A DNA stretch of 5,466 nt from an uncultured Thermomonas sp. (GTDB taxonomy: Bacteria > Pseudomonadota > Gammaproteobacteria > Xanthomonadales > Xanthomonadaceae). Under the pieces are notes generated by a model. That model saw only the letters and a list, made by a program, of their open reading frames with translations. It did no database searches and had not been told where the DNA came from. A program made the translations under genes and the position numbers. This document shows, piece after piece, positions 1-5,466 of the stretch (the first letter of the stretch is position 1; the number at the start of each line of letters is the position of its first letter). The stretch is taken from contig CAMLJA010000149.1 in the NCBI GenBank assembly GCA_946480065.1, positions 1-5,466 on the forward strand, given 5' to 3'.

Positions 1-379
1 CGCCGAGGGCGACGAACCAGATCGCGGCGGTCAGCACCACCGTCAGTACCAGCACCGTCCAGCCGGTGCGATAGACCTCGGGGATCTCGAAACCCCAGCC
101 CGCGTCCCACAACAGGTGGCGCAGGCCGTTGAGCAGGTGGTAGACCAGCGCCAGCGAGAAGCCGAACAGCACGAATTTGCCGAGTGGCGAGGCCAGGCAG
201 GCCGCCGCGCGCGCGTAACTTTCACCCCCCATGGCCACCGCCAGCAGCCACCACGCCAGCGCGAATGCGCCGAAGGTCAGGATCACGCCGGTGACGCGAT
301 GCAGGATCGACATCGTCATCGTGATCTGCCAGCGATAGACCTGCAGATGCGGTGACAGGGGACGTTCGCGGGTCGCCAT
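1..379 (-). CDS. sdhC: Succinate dehydrogenase cytochrome b556 subunit SdhC (3' end cut by window edge)
   Basis: Membrane anchor subunit of succinate dehydrogenase (complex II); it binds haem b and ubiquinone and passes electrons from succinate oxidation into the respiratory chain at the inner membrane. The 126 visible residues start MATRERPLSPHLQVYRW, the usual SdhC opening. SILHRVTGV (24-32) holds S24, H27 and R28, matching E. coli S27, H30 and R31 at the quinone/haem site. YHLLNGLRH (80-88) carries H81, equivalent to haem ligand H84 of E. coli. Three hydrophobic segments lie at about 29-50, 66-90 and 107-125. E. coli SdhC is 129 residues, so only a few residues and the stop should be missing. 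The ATG is preceded, nine bases away, by AAGGA (389-393). It follows the DUF1674 gene by 51 bp, probably in one operon, and sdhD, sdhA and sdhB are expected beyond the left edge. Identification is secure. Confidence 0.96.
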   Translation of the reverse strand, partial: MATRERPLSPHLQVYRWQITMTMSILHRVTGVILTFGAFALAWWLLAVAMGGESYARAAACLASPLGKFVLFGFSLALVYHLLNGLRHLLWDAGWGFEIPEVYRTGWTVLVLTVVLTAAIWFVALG

Positions 380-430
380 CGGCACTCGTCCTTTTGATTC
401 GAAGAACACTGATTCGTAAAAGCAGGAAAC
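380..430 (-). promoter_or_regulatory. AT-rich leader with ribosome binding site ahead of sdhC
   Basis: This 51 bp gap between the DUF1674 stop and the sdhC ATG is only about 40% GC, far below its surroundings. It contains the sdhC Shine-Dalgarno AAGGA (minus strand, 389-393). It also holds a TTCGAA palindrome (398-403), two direct copies of GATTCG on the plus strand (396-401 and 411-416, 15 bp apart), and an inverted pair CTTTT/AAAAG (391-395 and 418-422). The composition would suit a regulatory leader or a promoter internal to the operon, but I found no convincing -35/-10 pair. The ribosome binding site is well supported; any other role is inference. Confidence 0.5.
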
Positions 431-613
431 TCAGAAATCGATGCAGCGGCCGTTCTTTTCCCAGTCGCCGTAGCGGGTCGGGTCCGGGCCGCCGCGGCCG
501 CCGATCTCGATGGCGCGCTCGGGCGTGGCCGGCGCGGCCGGAGGCGCGGCGGGCACCGCGTCGGGGGCGGGCTCGGGCGTGGGAGGGGTTTGGCCTATCA
601 TCGACGCAGTCAC
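431..613 (-). CDS. DUF1674 protein, SDHAF4-type succinate dehydrogenase assembly factor
   Basis: Small 60-residue protein. Its first half is a low-complexity Pro/Ala linker (about residues 9-30). Its second half is the DUF1674 motif: GGRGGPDPTRYGDWEKNG at 38-55, then RCIDF at the extreme C-terminus. Mitochondrial SDHAF4 ends almost identically (GPEPTRYGDWERKGRCIDF). In eukaryotes SDHAF4 binds the flavinylated SdhA subunit, protects it from making oxidants and promotes its assembly with SdhB; the bacterial role is inferred from this. Its place directly before sdhC supports that role. The start is uncertain: GTG at 613 gives 60 residues with only an AGG close upstream, while ATG at 601 gives 56 residues with AGG about 12 bases upstream. 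Both keep the whole conserved domain. There is no signal peptide or membrane segment, so the product should be cytoplasmic. The family call is firm; the exact start is not. Confidence 0.88.
   Translation of the reverse strand: MTASMIGQTPPTPEPAPDAVPAAPPAAPATPERAIEIGGRGGPDPTRYGDWEKNGRCIDF
596..601 (+). promoter_or_regulatory. Possible -10 element for ygfZ
   Basis: TATCAT matches the sigma-70 consensus TATAAT at five of six positions and would place a transcript start about 35 bases before the ygfZ ATG. No good -35 box is visible 16-18 bp upstream, where the DNA is GC-rich. The site lies inside the start region of the divergent DUF1674 gene, because only 28 bp (614-641) separate the two genes. 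Tentative. Confidence 0.25.
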
Positions 614-641
614 AACCTGGCAAGTTTACGTCCCGCGCCCG

Positions 642-1496
642 ATGAACCACAACCCGCAACCCTCGCCAGACCACCGATTCCGGCTGCCGGGCCAGGCCGT
701 GCTGGCCGTTTCCGGCCGCGATGCGCTGGCGTTCGCGCAGGCCCAGTACATGAACGACGTCGCCGCGCTGGCCGACGGCCAGTGGCAGTGGAACGGCTGG
801 CTGACGCCGAAGGGGCGCGTGGTCGCGCTGTTCGCCGCGCTCAGGCTCGATGCCGATACGCTGTGGCTGCTGGTTCCGGATGCAGGGGCGGCGGCATTGG
901 CGGCGGCGCTGCAACGCTACGTCTTCCGCAGCAAGCTGGCGCTGGCCGCGCTCGACGCGCCCATGCTCGGCCGTTTCGGCCCGCCCAAGCGGGCCGCGGG
1001 CGCGCGCTTCGCGCGCCTGGACGACGGCGCGCTGGAACTGGACATGGGCGGCGCCGGCGGTCCGCGGACCCTGCGCATCGGCGGCCCGCCGGCGGCCGAG
1101 GACGCCGCCGCGGCGACGGCCTGGGACGCGGCCGACCTGGCGCACGGCCTGCCGCGCCTGCCTGCGGCGCAGGCCGGGCAGTGGACGCCGCAGCAGCTGT
1201 CGCTGGAACGCCTGCGCGCCTTCAGCGTGAAGAAGGGCTGCTACCCGGGCCAGGAGATCGTGGCCCGCACCCATTTCCTGGGCCAGGCCAAGCGCGGCCT
1301 GGCGCTGTTCCAGGCCGATCCGCCGCCGGCGCCGGGCAGCGACGTGAGCGACGGCGCGCGCGCACTGGGCACCGTGGTCGCCAGCGCCGGCGGACACTGC
1401 CTGGCGGTGCTGCCGCTGGAGCGCGACGCCGCCCCGCTGCAGGCCGGCGGCATCGCCCTGCGCGAAGCGCCGCTGCTGGACGGCCTGGCGCGCTGA
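642..1496 (+). CDS. ygfZ: Folate-binding protein YgfZ (GcvT-related, IBA57 family, Fe-S cluster maintenance)
   Basis: Cytoplasmic tetrahydrofolate-binding protein of the YgfZ/IBA57 family, which is related to the aminomethyltransferase GcvT and helps assemble or repair Fe-S clusters in certain enzymes. The 284-residue product carries the family signature KKGCYPGQE at 197-205, with the key cysteine at 200, followed by IVARTHFLGQAKRGL. The N-terminal part has the expected FAQAQYMNDV (31-40) and WLTPKGRV (53-60) segments of the folate-binding fold. It is somewhat shorter than E. coli YgfZ. The ATG at 642 (MNHNPQPSPDHRF) is chosen because the frame further upstream would run into the DUF1674 gene and encodes low-complexity Gly/Ala residues. 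No clear Shine-Dalgarno precedes it, so the start is moderately certain. It is divergent from DUF1674-sdhC, which fits a shared interest in Fe-S and flavin respiratory enzymes. Its stop abuts that of the convergent E1 gene. Confidence 0.93.
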   Translation: MNHNPQPSPDHRFRLPGQAVLAVSGRDALAFAQAQYMNDVAALADGQWQWNGWLTPKGRVVALFAALRLDADTLWLLVPDAGAAALAAALQRYVFRSKLALAALDAPMLGRFGPPKRAAGARFARLDDGALELDMGGAGGPRTLRIGGPPAAEDAAAATAWDAADLAHGLPRLPAAQAGQWTPQQLSLERLRAFSVKKGCYPGQEIVARTHFLGQAKRGLALFQADPPPAPGSDVSDGARALGTVVASAGGHCLAVLPLERDAAPLQAGGIALREAPLLDGLAR

Positions 1497-1508
1497 TCAG
1501 CCGGCCAG
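1485..1508. repeat. Imperfect inverted repeat over the convergent stop codons
   Basis: CTGGC (1485-1489) pairs with GCCAG (1504-1508). After a two-base mismatch on each side, the core GCTGATCAGC (1492-1501) is a perfect palindrome containing both stop codons. As RNA it would fold in either direction. No T-tract follows on either strand, so it is not a standard intrinsic terminator, although it is the only obvious candidate for ending transcription here. Confidence 0.3.
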
Positions 1509-3770
1509 CGCGGCCGCCGCCGCGACGATGTCCTCGTCCTTCGGGATCACCAGGAAGGCCGCGCCCGCCAGAGGCGTGTACGTATCCGCGCCCACCACGC
1601 GCCTGATCGGCTTGCCGCCGAAGCCGCCTTCCGTGATCGCGGTGATCACGCCCTCGCCGACGCCGGCGCTGAAGCGGCCCTCATCCACCACCAGGATGCG
1701 GTCGCACTCGCCCGCATGGTTCGCGATGGCCGCGTGGTTCAGCGGCACCAGCCAGCGCAGGTCGACCACGCGTACTTTCCAGCCGTGTTTCTTCTCGATC
1801 TCGCGCGCGGCGCGCAGGCTCATCGGCATGCCGTTGCCGAAGCTGAAGATCACGCAGTCGGTGGCGTCCGCGTTGTAGACGCGCTCCTCGCCCGGCACCA
1901 GCGCCCGGTCGGGCGCCGGGTACTCGGTCAGCCACTGGCCGTCCCCCGCTTCGTACAGGTCCTTGGCCATGTACAGCGCGATGGGTTCGAGGAAGGCGGT
2001 GACGCGCCCGTCCACCTTCGCCAGCGCGGCCAGCGTGCGCAGCATCATCGCGGCGTCGTCGCCGCGCGACGGGCAGCCGACCACCAGGCCGGGGATGTCG
2101 CGGAGTGCAGTGACCGAATTGTCGTTGTGGAAGTGCCCGCCGAAGCCGCGCTGGTAGCCCAGGCCGGCGATGCGCACCACCATCGGGTTGCGGAACTGGT
2201 CGTCGCTGAAGAACTGCAGCGAACAGGCCTCGCCGCGCAGCTGGTCGATGGCGTTGTGCAGGTAGGCCAGGTACTGGATCTCGGGGATCGGCAGCATGCC
2301 CATGTTGGCGAAGCCCTGGGCCATGCCCAGGATCATGGTCTCGTCCAGCAGCGTGTTGAACACGCGGCGGTTGCCGAATGCCTTGTGCAGGCCCTTGGTG
2401 ACCGTGTAGACGCCGCCCTTCTGCGCCACGTCTTCGCCGAACAGCAGCGTCTCCGGGTACTTGGCGAACAGGTCGTGCAGGGCCTGGTTGATCTGGATGG
2501 CCAGGTGCTTCGGCACCTGCTTCTCGGGCAGCCTGTCCTCGCCGCCGAACGCCTTGACGCGGGACTCGTGCGACGGTGCGCGGGTGGCCTCGGCCTGCAC
2601 CTTGTCCGGCGTGTACGGCGCCAGCGGGCGCATCACGTGTTCCAGCGTCCCGATGCGCGGGCGGCTGTCGGCATCCTCGGCGGCGGCGAAGCACTTCCTG
2701 CGCGTCTCCTCGTACAGCGCGAGGATCTCCTCCTTCGTCATCGCCCCGGACTCCAGCGCGATCGCGGCCGAGCGCAGCAGCGGATCGCCCGCCTCCACCG
2801 CGCACAGCTCCTCGATGCTGCGCCATTCGATCTCGAAGTCGGTGCCGGCGTGGCCCATGATGCGCTGGGTGCGCAGGTGCAGGAAGGTGGGCCGGCGGGT
2901 GCGGCGGCAGTGCTCCACGGCGCGCAGCACGTCGCCGTAGCCGCTGGCCAGGTCCAGGCCATCGGCGAAGAAATAATCGAGGTCGGGGCGGTTGCGGAAG
3001 CTCTCGCCGATCCAGCCGGTCGGCGTCTTCACCGAGATGCCGATGCCGTTGTCCTCGCAGACGTACAGCACCGGCGCCGGCAGCTTCTGGTAGGCCGTCC
3101 AGCTGGCCGCGTTGAACGCGGTCTGCGCGGTGGCATGGTTGGCGGAAGCGTCGCCGAACGAGCAGATGGCGATGGAATCGTCCGGGACCGGCAGGCCCAC
3201 GCCGAGGCGCTTGCCGGCCTCGATCGCCACCGCAGTGCCCAGCGCCTTCGGCAGGTGGGACGCAATCGTCGAGGTCTGCGGCAGCACCCACAGCGGCTTG
3301 CTGCCCCAGACCTTGTGGCGGCCGCCGCTGGCCGGGTCTTCCGCGCTGGCGGCGAAGCTCAGCGCCGAATCCATGATCGGATCCATGCCGGGCAGCTTGC
3401 GGAAGCGCTCGGCCATGAAGCCGCCGCTGCGGTAGTGCAGGAACGCCGGGTCGGTGTGGCGCGCGGCGCGCGCGACCATCGCGTTGCCCTCGTGGCCGCT
3501 CGAGCCAATCGTGTAGAAAACCTTGTTTTGCACCCGCAATACGCGCGCCATCAGGTCGAGGTGGCGCGAGATCAGCTGCGATTCGAACAGCTCGCGGAAC
3601 CCCTGCGCGTCCAGCGCGCTGCCGTCTAGGATCGCCTCGCCCGGCGCCGGCCTGGGCTGGACGTGTCCGTTCCAGCCGCGCACGAACTCCTGGAAGTTGA
3701 CGTCGCAGATTTCCGCGCGGTTGAGGCTCTTCATGCGGGCCGGGATGGGGTTGGGGACGGTGGCGAACAT
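1497..3770 (-). CDS. Fused E1 alpha-beta subunit of a 2-oxoacid dehydrogenase complex (thiamine diphosphate-dependent)
   Basis: E1 decarboxylates a 2-oxoacid on thiamine diphosphate and passes the acyl group to the lipoyl arm of E2. Most family members have separate alpha and beta chains; here both lie in one 757-residue protein. The alpha part (about 55-345) has SSGHEGN (90-96) and a cofactor motif running from GDAS (206-209) to EDNG (239-242), with Mg ligands D207 and N241. A linker spans roughly 350-420. The beta part has GEDVAQKGGVYTVTKGL (445-461), LLDETMILG (474-482) with E477 as the likely cofactor-activating Glu, GGHFHND (544-550), and a transketolase C-terminal domain (about 625-750). 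The ATG at 3770 follows GGAG by six bases; a longer frame would overlap the GNAT gene. It is last in an apparent gcdH-GNAT-E1 operon. The substrate is unknown: branched-chain 2-oxoacids are the default guess, with 2-oxoadipate suggested by gcdH. No E2 or E3 is visible. Confidence 0.9.
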   Translation of the reverse strand: MFATVPNPIPARMKSLNRAEICDVNFQEFVRGWNGHVQPRPAPGEAILDGSALDAQGFRELFESQLISRHLDLMARVLRVQNKVFYTIGSSGHEGNAMVARAARHTDPAFLHYRSGGFMAERFRKLPGMDPIMDSALSFAASAEDPASGGRHKVWGSKPLWVLPQTSTIASHLPKALGTAVAIEAGKRLGVGLPVPDDSIAICSFGDASANHATAQTAFNAASWTAYQKLPAPVLYVCEDNGIGISVKTPTGWIGESFRNRPDLDYFFADGLDLASGYGDVLRAVEHCRRTRRPTFLHLRTQRIMGHAGTDFEIEWRSIEELCAVEAGDPLLRSAAIALESGAMTKEEILALYEETRRKCFAAAEDADSRPRIGTLEHVMRPLAPYTPDKVQAEATRAPSHESRVKAFGGEDRLPEKQVPKHLAIQINQALHDLFAKYPETLLFGEDVAQKGGVYTVTKGLHKAFGNRRVFNTLLDETMILGMAQGFANMGMLPIPEIQYLAYLHNAIDQLRGEACSLQFFSDDQFRNPMVVRIAGLGYQRGFGGHFHNDNSVTALRDIPGLVVGCPSRGDDAAMMLRTLAALAKVDGRVTAFLEPIALYMAKDLYEAGDGQWLTEYPAPDRALVPGEERVYNADATDCVIFSFGNGMPMSLRAAREIEKKHGWKVRVVDLRWLVPLNHAAIANHAGECDRILVVDEGRFSAGVGEGVITAITEGGFGGKPIRRVVGADTYTPLAGAAFLVIPKDEDIVAAAAALAG

Positions 3771-3776
3771 GCGGGT

Positions 3777-3802
3777 CTCCCCTCCCCGGCCGTGCGGGAA
3801 GG
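3777..3802 (-). promoter_or_regulatory. Ribosome binding site and adjoining hairpin before the E1 gene
   Basis: On the minus strand GGAG (3777-3780) lies six bases before the E1 ATG. Directly upstream, CCTTCCC (3796-3802) can pair with GGGGAGG (3781-3787) over an eight-base loop: seven pairs, one of them G-T. The 3' arm is itself a Shine-Dalgarno-like purine run, so the stem could modulate ribosome access or protect an mRNA end after processing. Its sequence also resembles a worn copy of the GC-rich palindromes scattered in such genomes. The ribosome binding site is well supported; the hairpin function is inference. Confidence 0.5.
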
Positions 3803-3816
3803 CGTGATGGATGGGG

Positions 3817-4365
3817 TCAGCCGGTGCTGCCGGCGCGGCGGGCGGCCCAGTCTTCGCGGGTCTGGCCCCAGGCATCGGAAGGCGCGGATTCGTAGGGCGC
3901 CGGCAACACCACCGGGCCGAGGTTGCGCGACCCCAGGCGCTGCGCCAGCGCCTGCGAGGCGGCGTTGGCCGGATCGATGCAGTGGATGACGTCGTCCCAG
4001 CCCAGGTGGGCGAACGCCCAGTCGATGGCGGCGACGGCCGCCTCGGTGGCATAGCCCTTGCCCCACGCATCCGGGTGGAAGGTCCAGCCGACCTCGTTGC
4101 CGGGCCAGCCTTCGGGCTTCCACGGCCCCACTTGGCCCAACCAGCGCCCGGTCGTCTTGTCGACGACCGAGAACATCGCGAAGCCCTGCAACGCCCAGGC
4201 CCCGGGCATCTGCAGGAACCGGCGCCATGCCGCCGCGCGCGGCAACGCGCCGCCGATGTAGCGCGCCGTCGCTTCGTCCGCCAGCGCCTCGGCGTAGCGG
4301 TCGAAGTCAGCCGCCTGCGGCACCCGCAACAGTAGGCGCGCGGTTTCGAGCACGGGCCCGGTCAT
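3817..4365 (-). CDS. GNAT-family N-acetyltransferase (RimJ/RimL-like)
   Basis: Transfers an acetyl group from acetyl-CoA to an unidentified amine. The 182-residue product opens with LETARLLLRVPQAADFDRY (6-24), the typical beginning of the Acetyltransf_3 (RimJ/RimL) branch. The acetyl-CoA motif A is at 91-110, with EVGWTFHPDAWGKGYATEA; WGKGYA (101-106) forms the pyrophosphate-binding loop. NAASQALAQRLG (134-145) is the usual motif B helix. The length is normal and there is no membrane segment, so it should be cytoplasmic. The ATG at 4365 has GGAG (4374-4377) eight bases upstream and lies 15 bp after the gcdH stop; the E1 gene starts 46 bp after its stop. Cotranscription with two acyl-CoA-linked enzymes is likely. 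The substrate cannot be told from sequence: a ribosomal or other protein N-terminus, or a small molecule, are all possible. Confidence 0.9.
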   Translation of the reverse strand: MTGPVLETARLLLRVPQAADFDRYAEALADEATARYIGGALPRAAAWRRFLQMPGAWALQGFAMFSVVDKTTGRWLGQVGPWKPEGWPGNEVGWTFHPDAWGKGYATEAAVAAIDWAFAHLGWDDVIHCIDPANAASQALAQRLGSRNLGPVVLPAPYESAPSDAWGQTREDWAARRAGSTG

Positions 4366-4373
4366 GCCGGCGG

Positions 4374-4377
4374 CTCC
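4374..4377 (-). promoter_or_regulatory. Ribosome binding site of the GNAT gene
   Basis: GGAG on the minus strand, eight bases before the ATG at 4365 and inside the 15 bp gap after the gcdH stop. It fixes the GNAT start and indicates separate translation initiation within a shared transcript. Confidence 0.6.
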
Positions 4378-4380
4378 GGA

Positions 4381-5466
4381 TCAGAACGCGTTGATGCCGG
4401 TCAGCTCGCGGCCCACCACCAGCTGGTGCACCGTCTCGGTGCCCTCGTAGGTGATGACCGACTCGAGGTTCAGCGCGTGGCGGATCGGGCAGTGCTCGGT
4501 GGTGATGCCGGCGCCGCCCAGCAGGTCGCGCGCCTCGCGGGCGATGTCGATCGCCATGCGCACGTTGTTCCACTTGGCCAGCGAGACCTGGGTGGGCTGC
4601 ATGGTACCGGCGTCCTTCAGGCGCCCCAGCTGCAGGGACAGCAGCTGCGCCATCGTGATGCGGCGCGCCATGTCGGCCAGCTTCAGCTGCACGGCCTGGG
4701 TGGCGGCCACCGGGCGGCCGAACAGGATGCGCTCCTTGGTGTACCGCAGCGCCTCGTCCAGGCAGGCGACGGCGGCACCGATGGGCCCCCAGGTGATGCC
4801 GTAGCGGGCCTGCGTGAGGCAACCCAGCGGGCCCTTCAGGCCCTTCACGTTCGGCAGGCGGCTGGAATCCGGCACGCGCACGTTGTCGAAGAACAGCGCG
4901 CTGGTCACCGAGGCGCGCAGGCTCATCTTGTGCTTGACCTCCTGCGCCGAGAAGCCGGGCATGCCCTTCTCCACGAGGAAGCCCTGGATGCCGTCGTCGG
5001 TCATCGCCCAGACGATGGCGATGTCGGCCAGGTTGCCGTTGGTGATCCACATCTTGGAGCCGTTGATCACCCAGTCGTCGCCGTCGCGCCTGGCGTGGGT
5101 CTTCATGTTGGCCGGGTCGGAGCCGCCGTGCGGCTCGGTCAGGCCGAAGCAGCCGATCACCTTGCCCGCGGCCATGTCGGGCAGCCAGCGCATGCGCTGT
5201 TCTTCCGTGCCGTAGGCGTAGATCGGGTACATGCACAGCGAGGACTGCACGCTGACGAAGCTGCGGATGCCGCTGTCGCCGCGTTCGAGCTCCTGGCAGA
5301 TCAGGCCGTAGCTGACGGCGTTGAGCCCGTGTCCGCCGTATTGCTCGGGCAAGGACGAACCGAGCAGGCCGAGATCGGCGATCTCGGACACCAGCTCCTT
5401 GGGGAACCGGGCCTGGTCGAAGGCATCGCCGATGATCGGCAGCACGCGCTCGTCGGTGAACCGGGC
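4381..5466 (-). CDS. gcdH: Glutaryl-CoA dehydrogenase (N-terminus cut by window edge)
   Basis: FAD enzyme that oxidises and decarboxylates glutaryl-CoA to crotonyl-CoA and CO2 in lysine, tryptophan and glutarate breakdown, passing electrons to electron-transfer flavoprotein. The 361 visible residues begin ARFTDERVLPIIGDAF; about 25 are probably missing, judged against a usual length near 390. Acyl-CoA dehydrogenase landmarks in order are GCFGLTEPHGGSDP (105-118), KMWITNG (138-144) and LGGAGITTEH (316-325). TYEGTETVH (339-347) supplies the catalytic base E341. The specificity loop GIRSFVSVQSSL (66-77) keeps R68 and S72, matching human R94 and S98, which hold the glutaryl carboxylate; this separates it from other acyl-CoA dehydrogenases. 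The C-terminus GRELTGINAF resembles human GRAITGIQAF. It is first of the visible genes in the operon with GNAT and the fused E1. The frame stays open to the edge, so the internal GTG at 5445 is not the start. Confidence 0.95.
   Translation of the reverse strand, partial: ARFTDERVLPIIGDAFDQARFPKELVSEIADLGLLGSSLPEQYGGHGLNAVSYGLICQELERGDSGIRSFVSVQSSLCMYPIYAYGTEEQRMRWLPDMAAGKVIGCFGLTEPHGGSDPANMKTHARRDGDDWVINGSKMWITNGNLADIAIVWAMTDDGIQGFLVEKGMPGFSAQEVKHKMSLRASVTSALFFDNVRVPDSSRLPNVKGLKGPLGCLTQARYGITWGPIGAAVACLDEALRYTKERILFGRPVAATQAVQLKLADMARRITMAQLLSLQLGRLKDAGTMQPTQVSLAKWNNVRMAIDIAREARDLLGGAGITTEHCPIRHALNLESVITYEGTETVHQLVVGRELTGINAF

Noticed and set aside
395..425. Sigma-70 promoter TTTACG / TCAAAA before sdhC
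   Set aside because: The -10 matches only three of six positions and would put the transcript start on the Shine-Dalgarno, leaving no workable leader.
510..641. 44-codon N-terminal extension of YgfZ
   Set aside because: It overlaps the DUF1674 gene on the other strand and encodes Gly/Ala low complexity unlike the YgfZ N-terminus.
222..1397. Long minus-strand open frame across ygfZ, DUF1674 and part of sdhC
   Set aside because: Arg/Gly/Ala-rich shadow crossing three well-supported genes, with no family motif of its own.
1681..3291. Minus-strand open frame inside the E1 gene
   Set aside because: Same strand but a shifted frame of E1; the Arg/Pro/Gly-rich translation is typical of a GC-rich frame shadow.
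1716..3629. Long plus-strand open frame (637 codons) opposite the E1 gene
   Set aside because: High GC leaves few stops in the antisense frames. The translation is biased, low-complexity Arg/Ala/Val/Gln with no recognisable domain, while the opposite strand encodes a clear E1.
3771..4070. 100-codon N-terminal extension of the E1 protein
   Set aside because: It would lie almost wholly within the GNAT gene, is Arg/Pro/Ala-rich without family similarity, and the ATG at 3770 has a good ribosome binding site.
4307..5236. Minus-strand open frame inside gcdH
   Set aside because: Shifted-frame shadow with His/Arg/Gly-rich content; gcdH in the correct frame keeps all its catalytic motifs without a break, so no frameshift is implied.
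5443..5445. GTG as the start of gcdH
   Set aside because: The frame stays open to the window edge, with residues ARFTDER that fit the family; this codon is an internal Val.
1..5466. Mobile element, CRISPR array, tRNA, rRNA or horizontally acquired island
   Set aside because: No transposase, integrase, long repeats, spaced direct repeats or RNA gene features were seen; base composition is uniform apart from the short sdhC leader.

Overview
The window is very GC-rich chromosomal DNA, densely packed with genes and strongly biased to G/C at third codon positions. I see no mobile element, tRNA, rRNA or CRISPR array. The gene set is aerobic, respiratory core metabolism of a proteobacterium: succinate dehydrogenase with a DUF1674 assembly factor, YgfZ, a fused 2-oxoacid dehydrogenase E1, and glutaryl-CoA dehydrogenase. 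Base composition and this combination suggest a gammaproteobacterium of the Xanthomonadaceae type (Xanthomonas, Lysobacter, Pseudoxanthomonas). That placement is inference from memory of such genomes, not a search result.

Left block (1-613, minus strand): a small DUF1674/SDHAF4-type protein (431-613) is followed by sdhC (379 down to the window edge, cut a few residues before its end). The remaining sdh genes presumably lie beyond the left edge. Only 28 bp separate the DUF1674 start from the divergent ygfZ (642-1496, plus strand), a folate-dependent Fe-S cluster maintenance protein. Both flanks can therefore be linked to building a working succinate dehydrogenase: SDHAF4 for the flavoprotein, YgfZ for Fe-S enzymes, SdhC as the haem- and quinone-binding anchor.

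Right block (1497-5466, minus strand): transcription order is gcdH (incomplete at its N-terminus), a GNAT acetyltransferase, and a 757-residue protein in which the E1 alpha and E1 beta chains of a 2-oxoacid dehydrogenase are fused. Gaps are 15 and 46 bp and both downstream genes have clear ribosome binding sites, so this looks like one operon. No E2 or E3 subunit is in view. The E1 ends against ygfZ tail-to-tail with no intervening base; the two stop codons form the palindrome TGATCA.

Nothing here is clearly a new kind of system. The points most worth a second look are the pairing of the fused E1 with glutaryl-CoA dehydrogenase (possible lysine/2-oxoadipate link), its altered thiamine diphosphate motif, the SDHAF4-sdhC/ygfZ arrangement, and two small structured or AT-rich leader regions.
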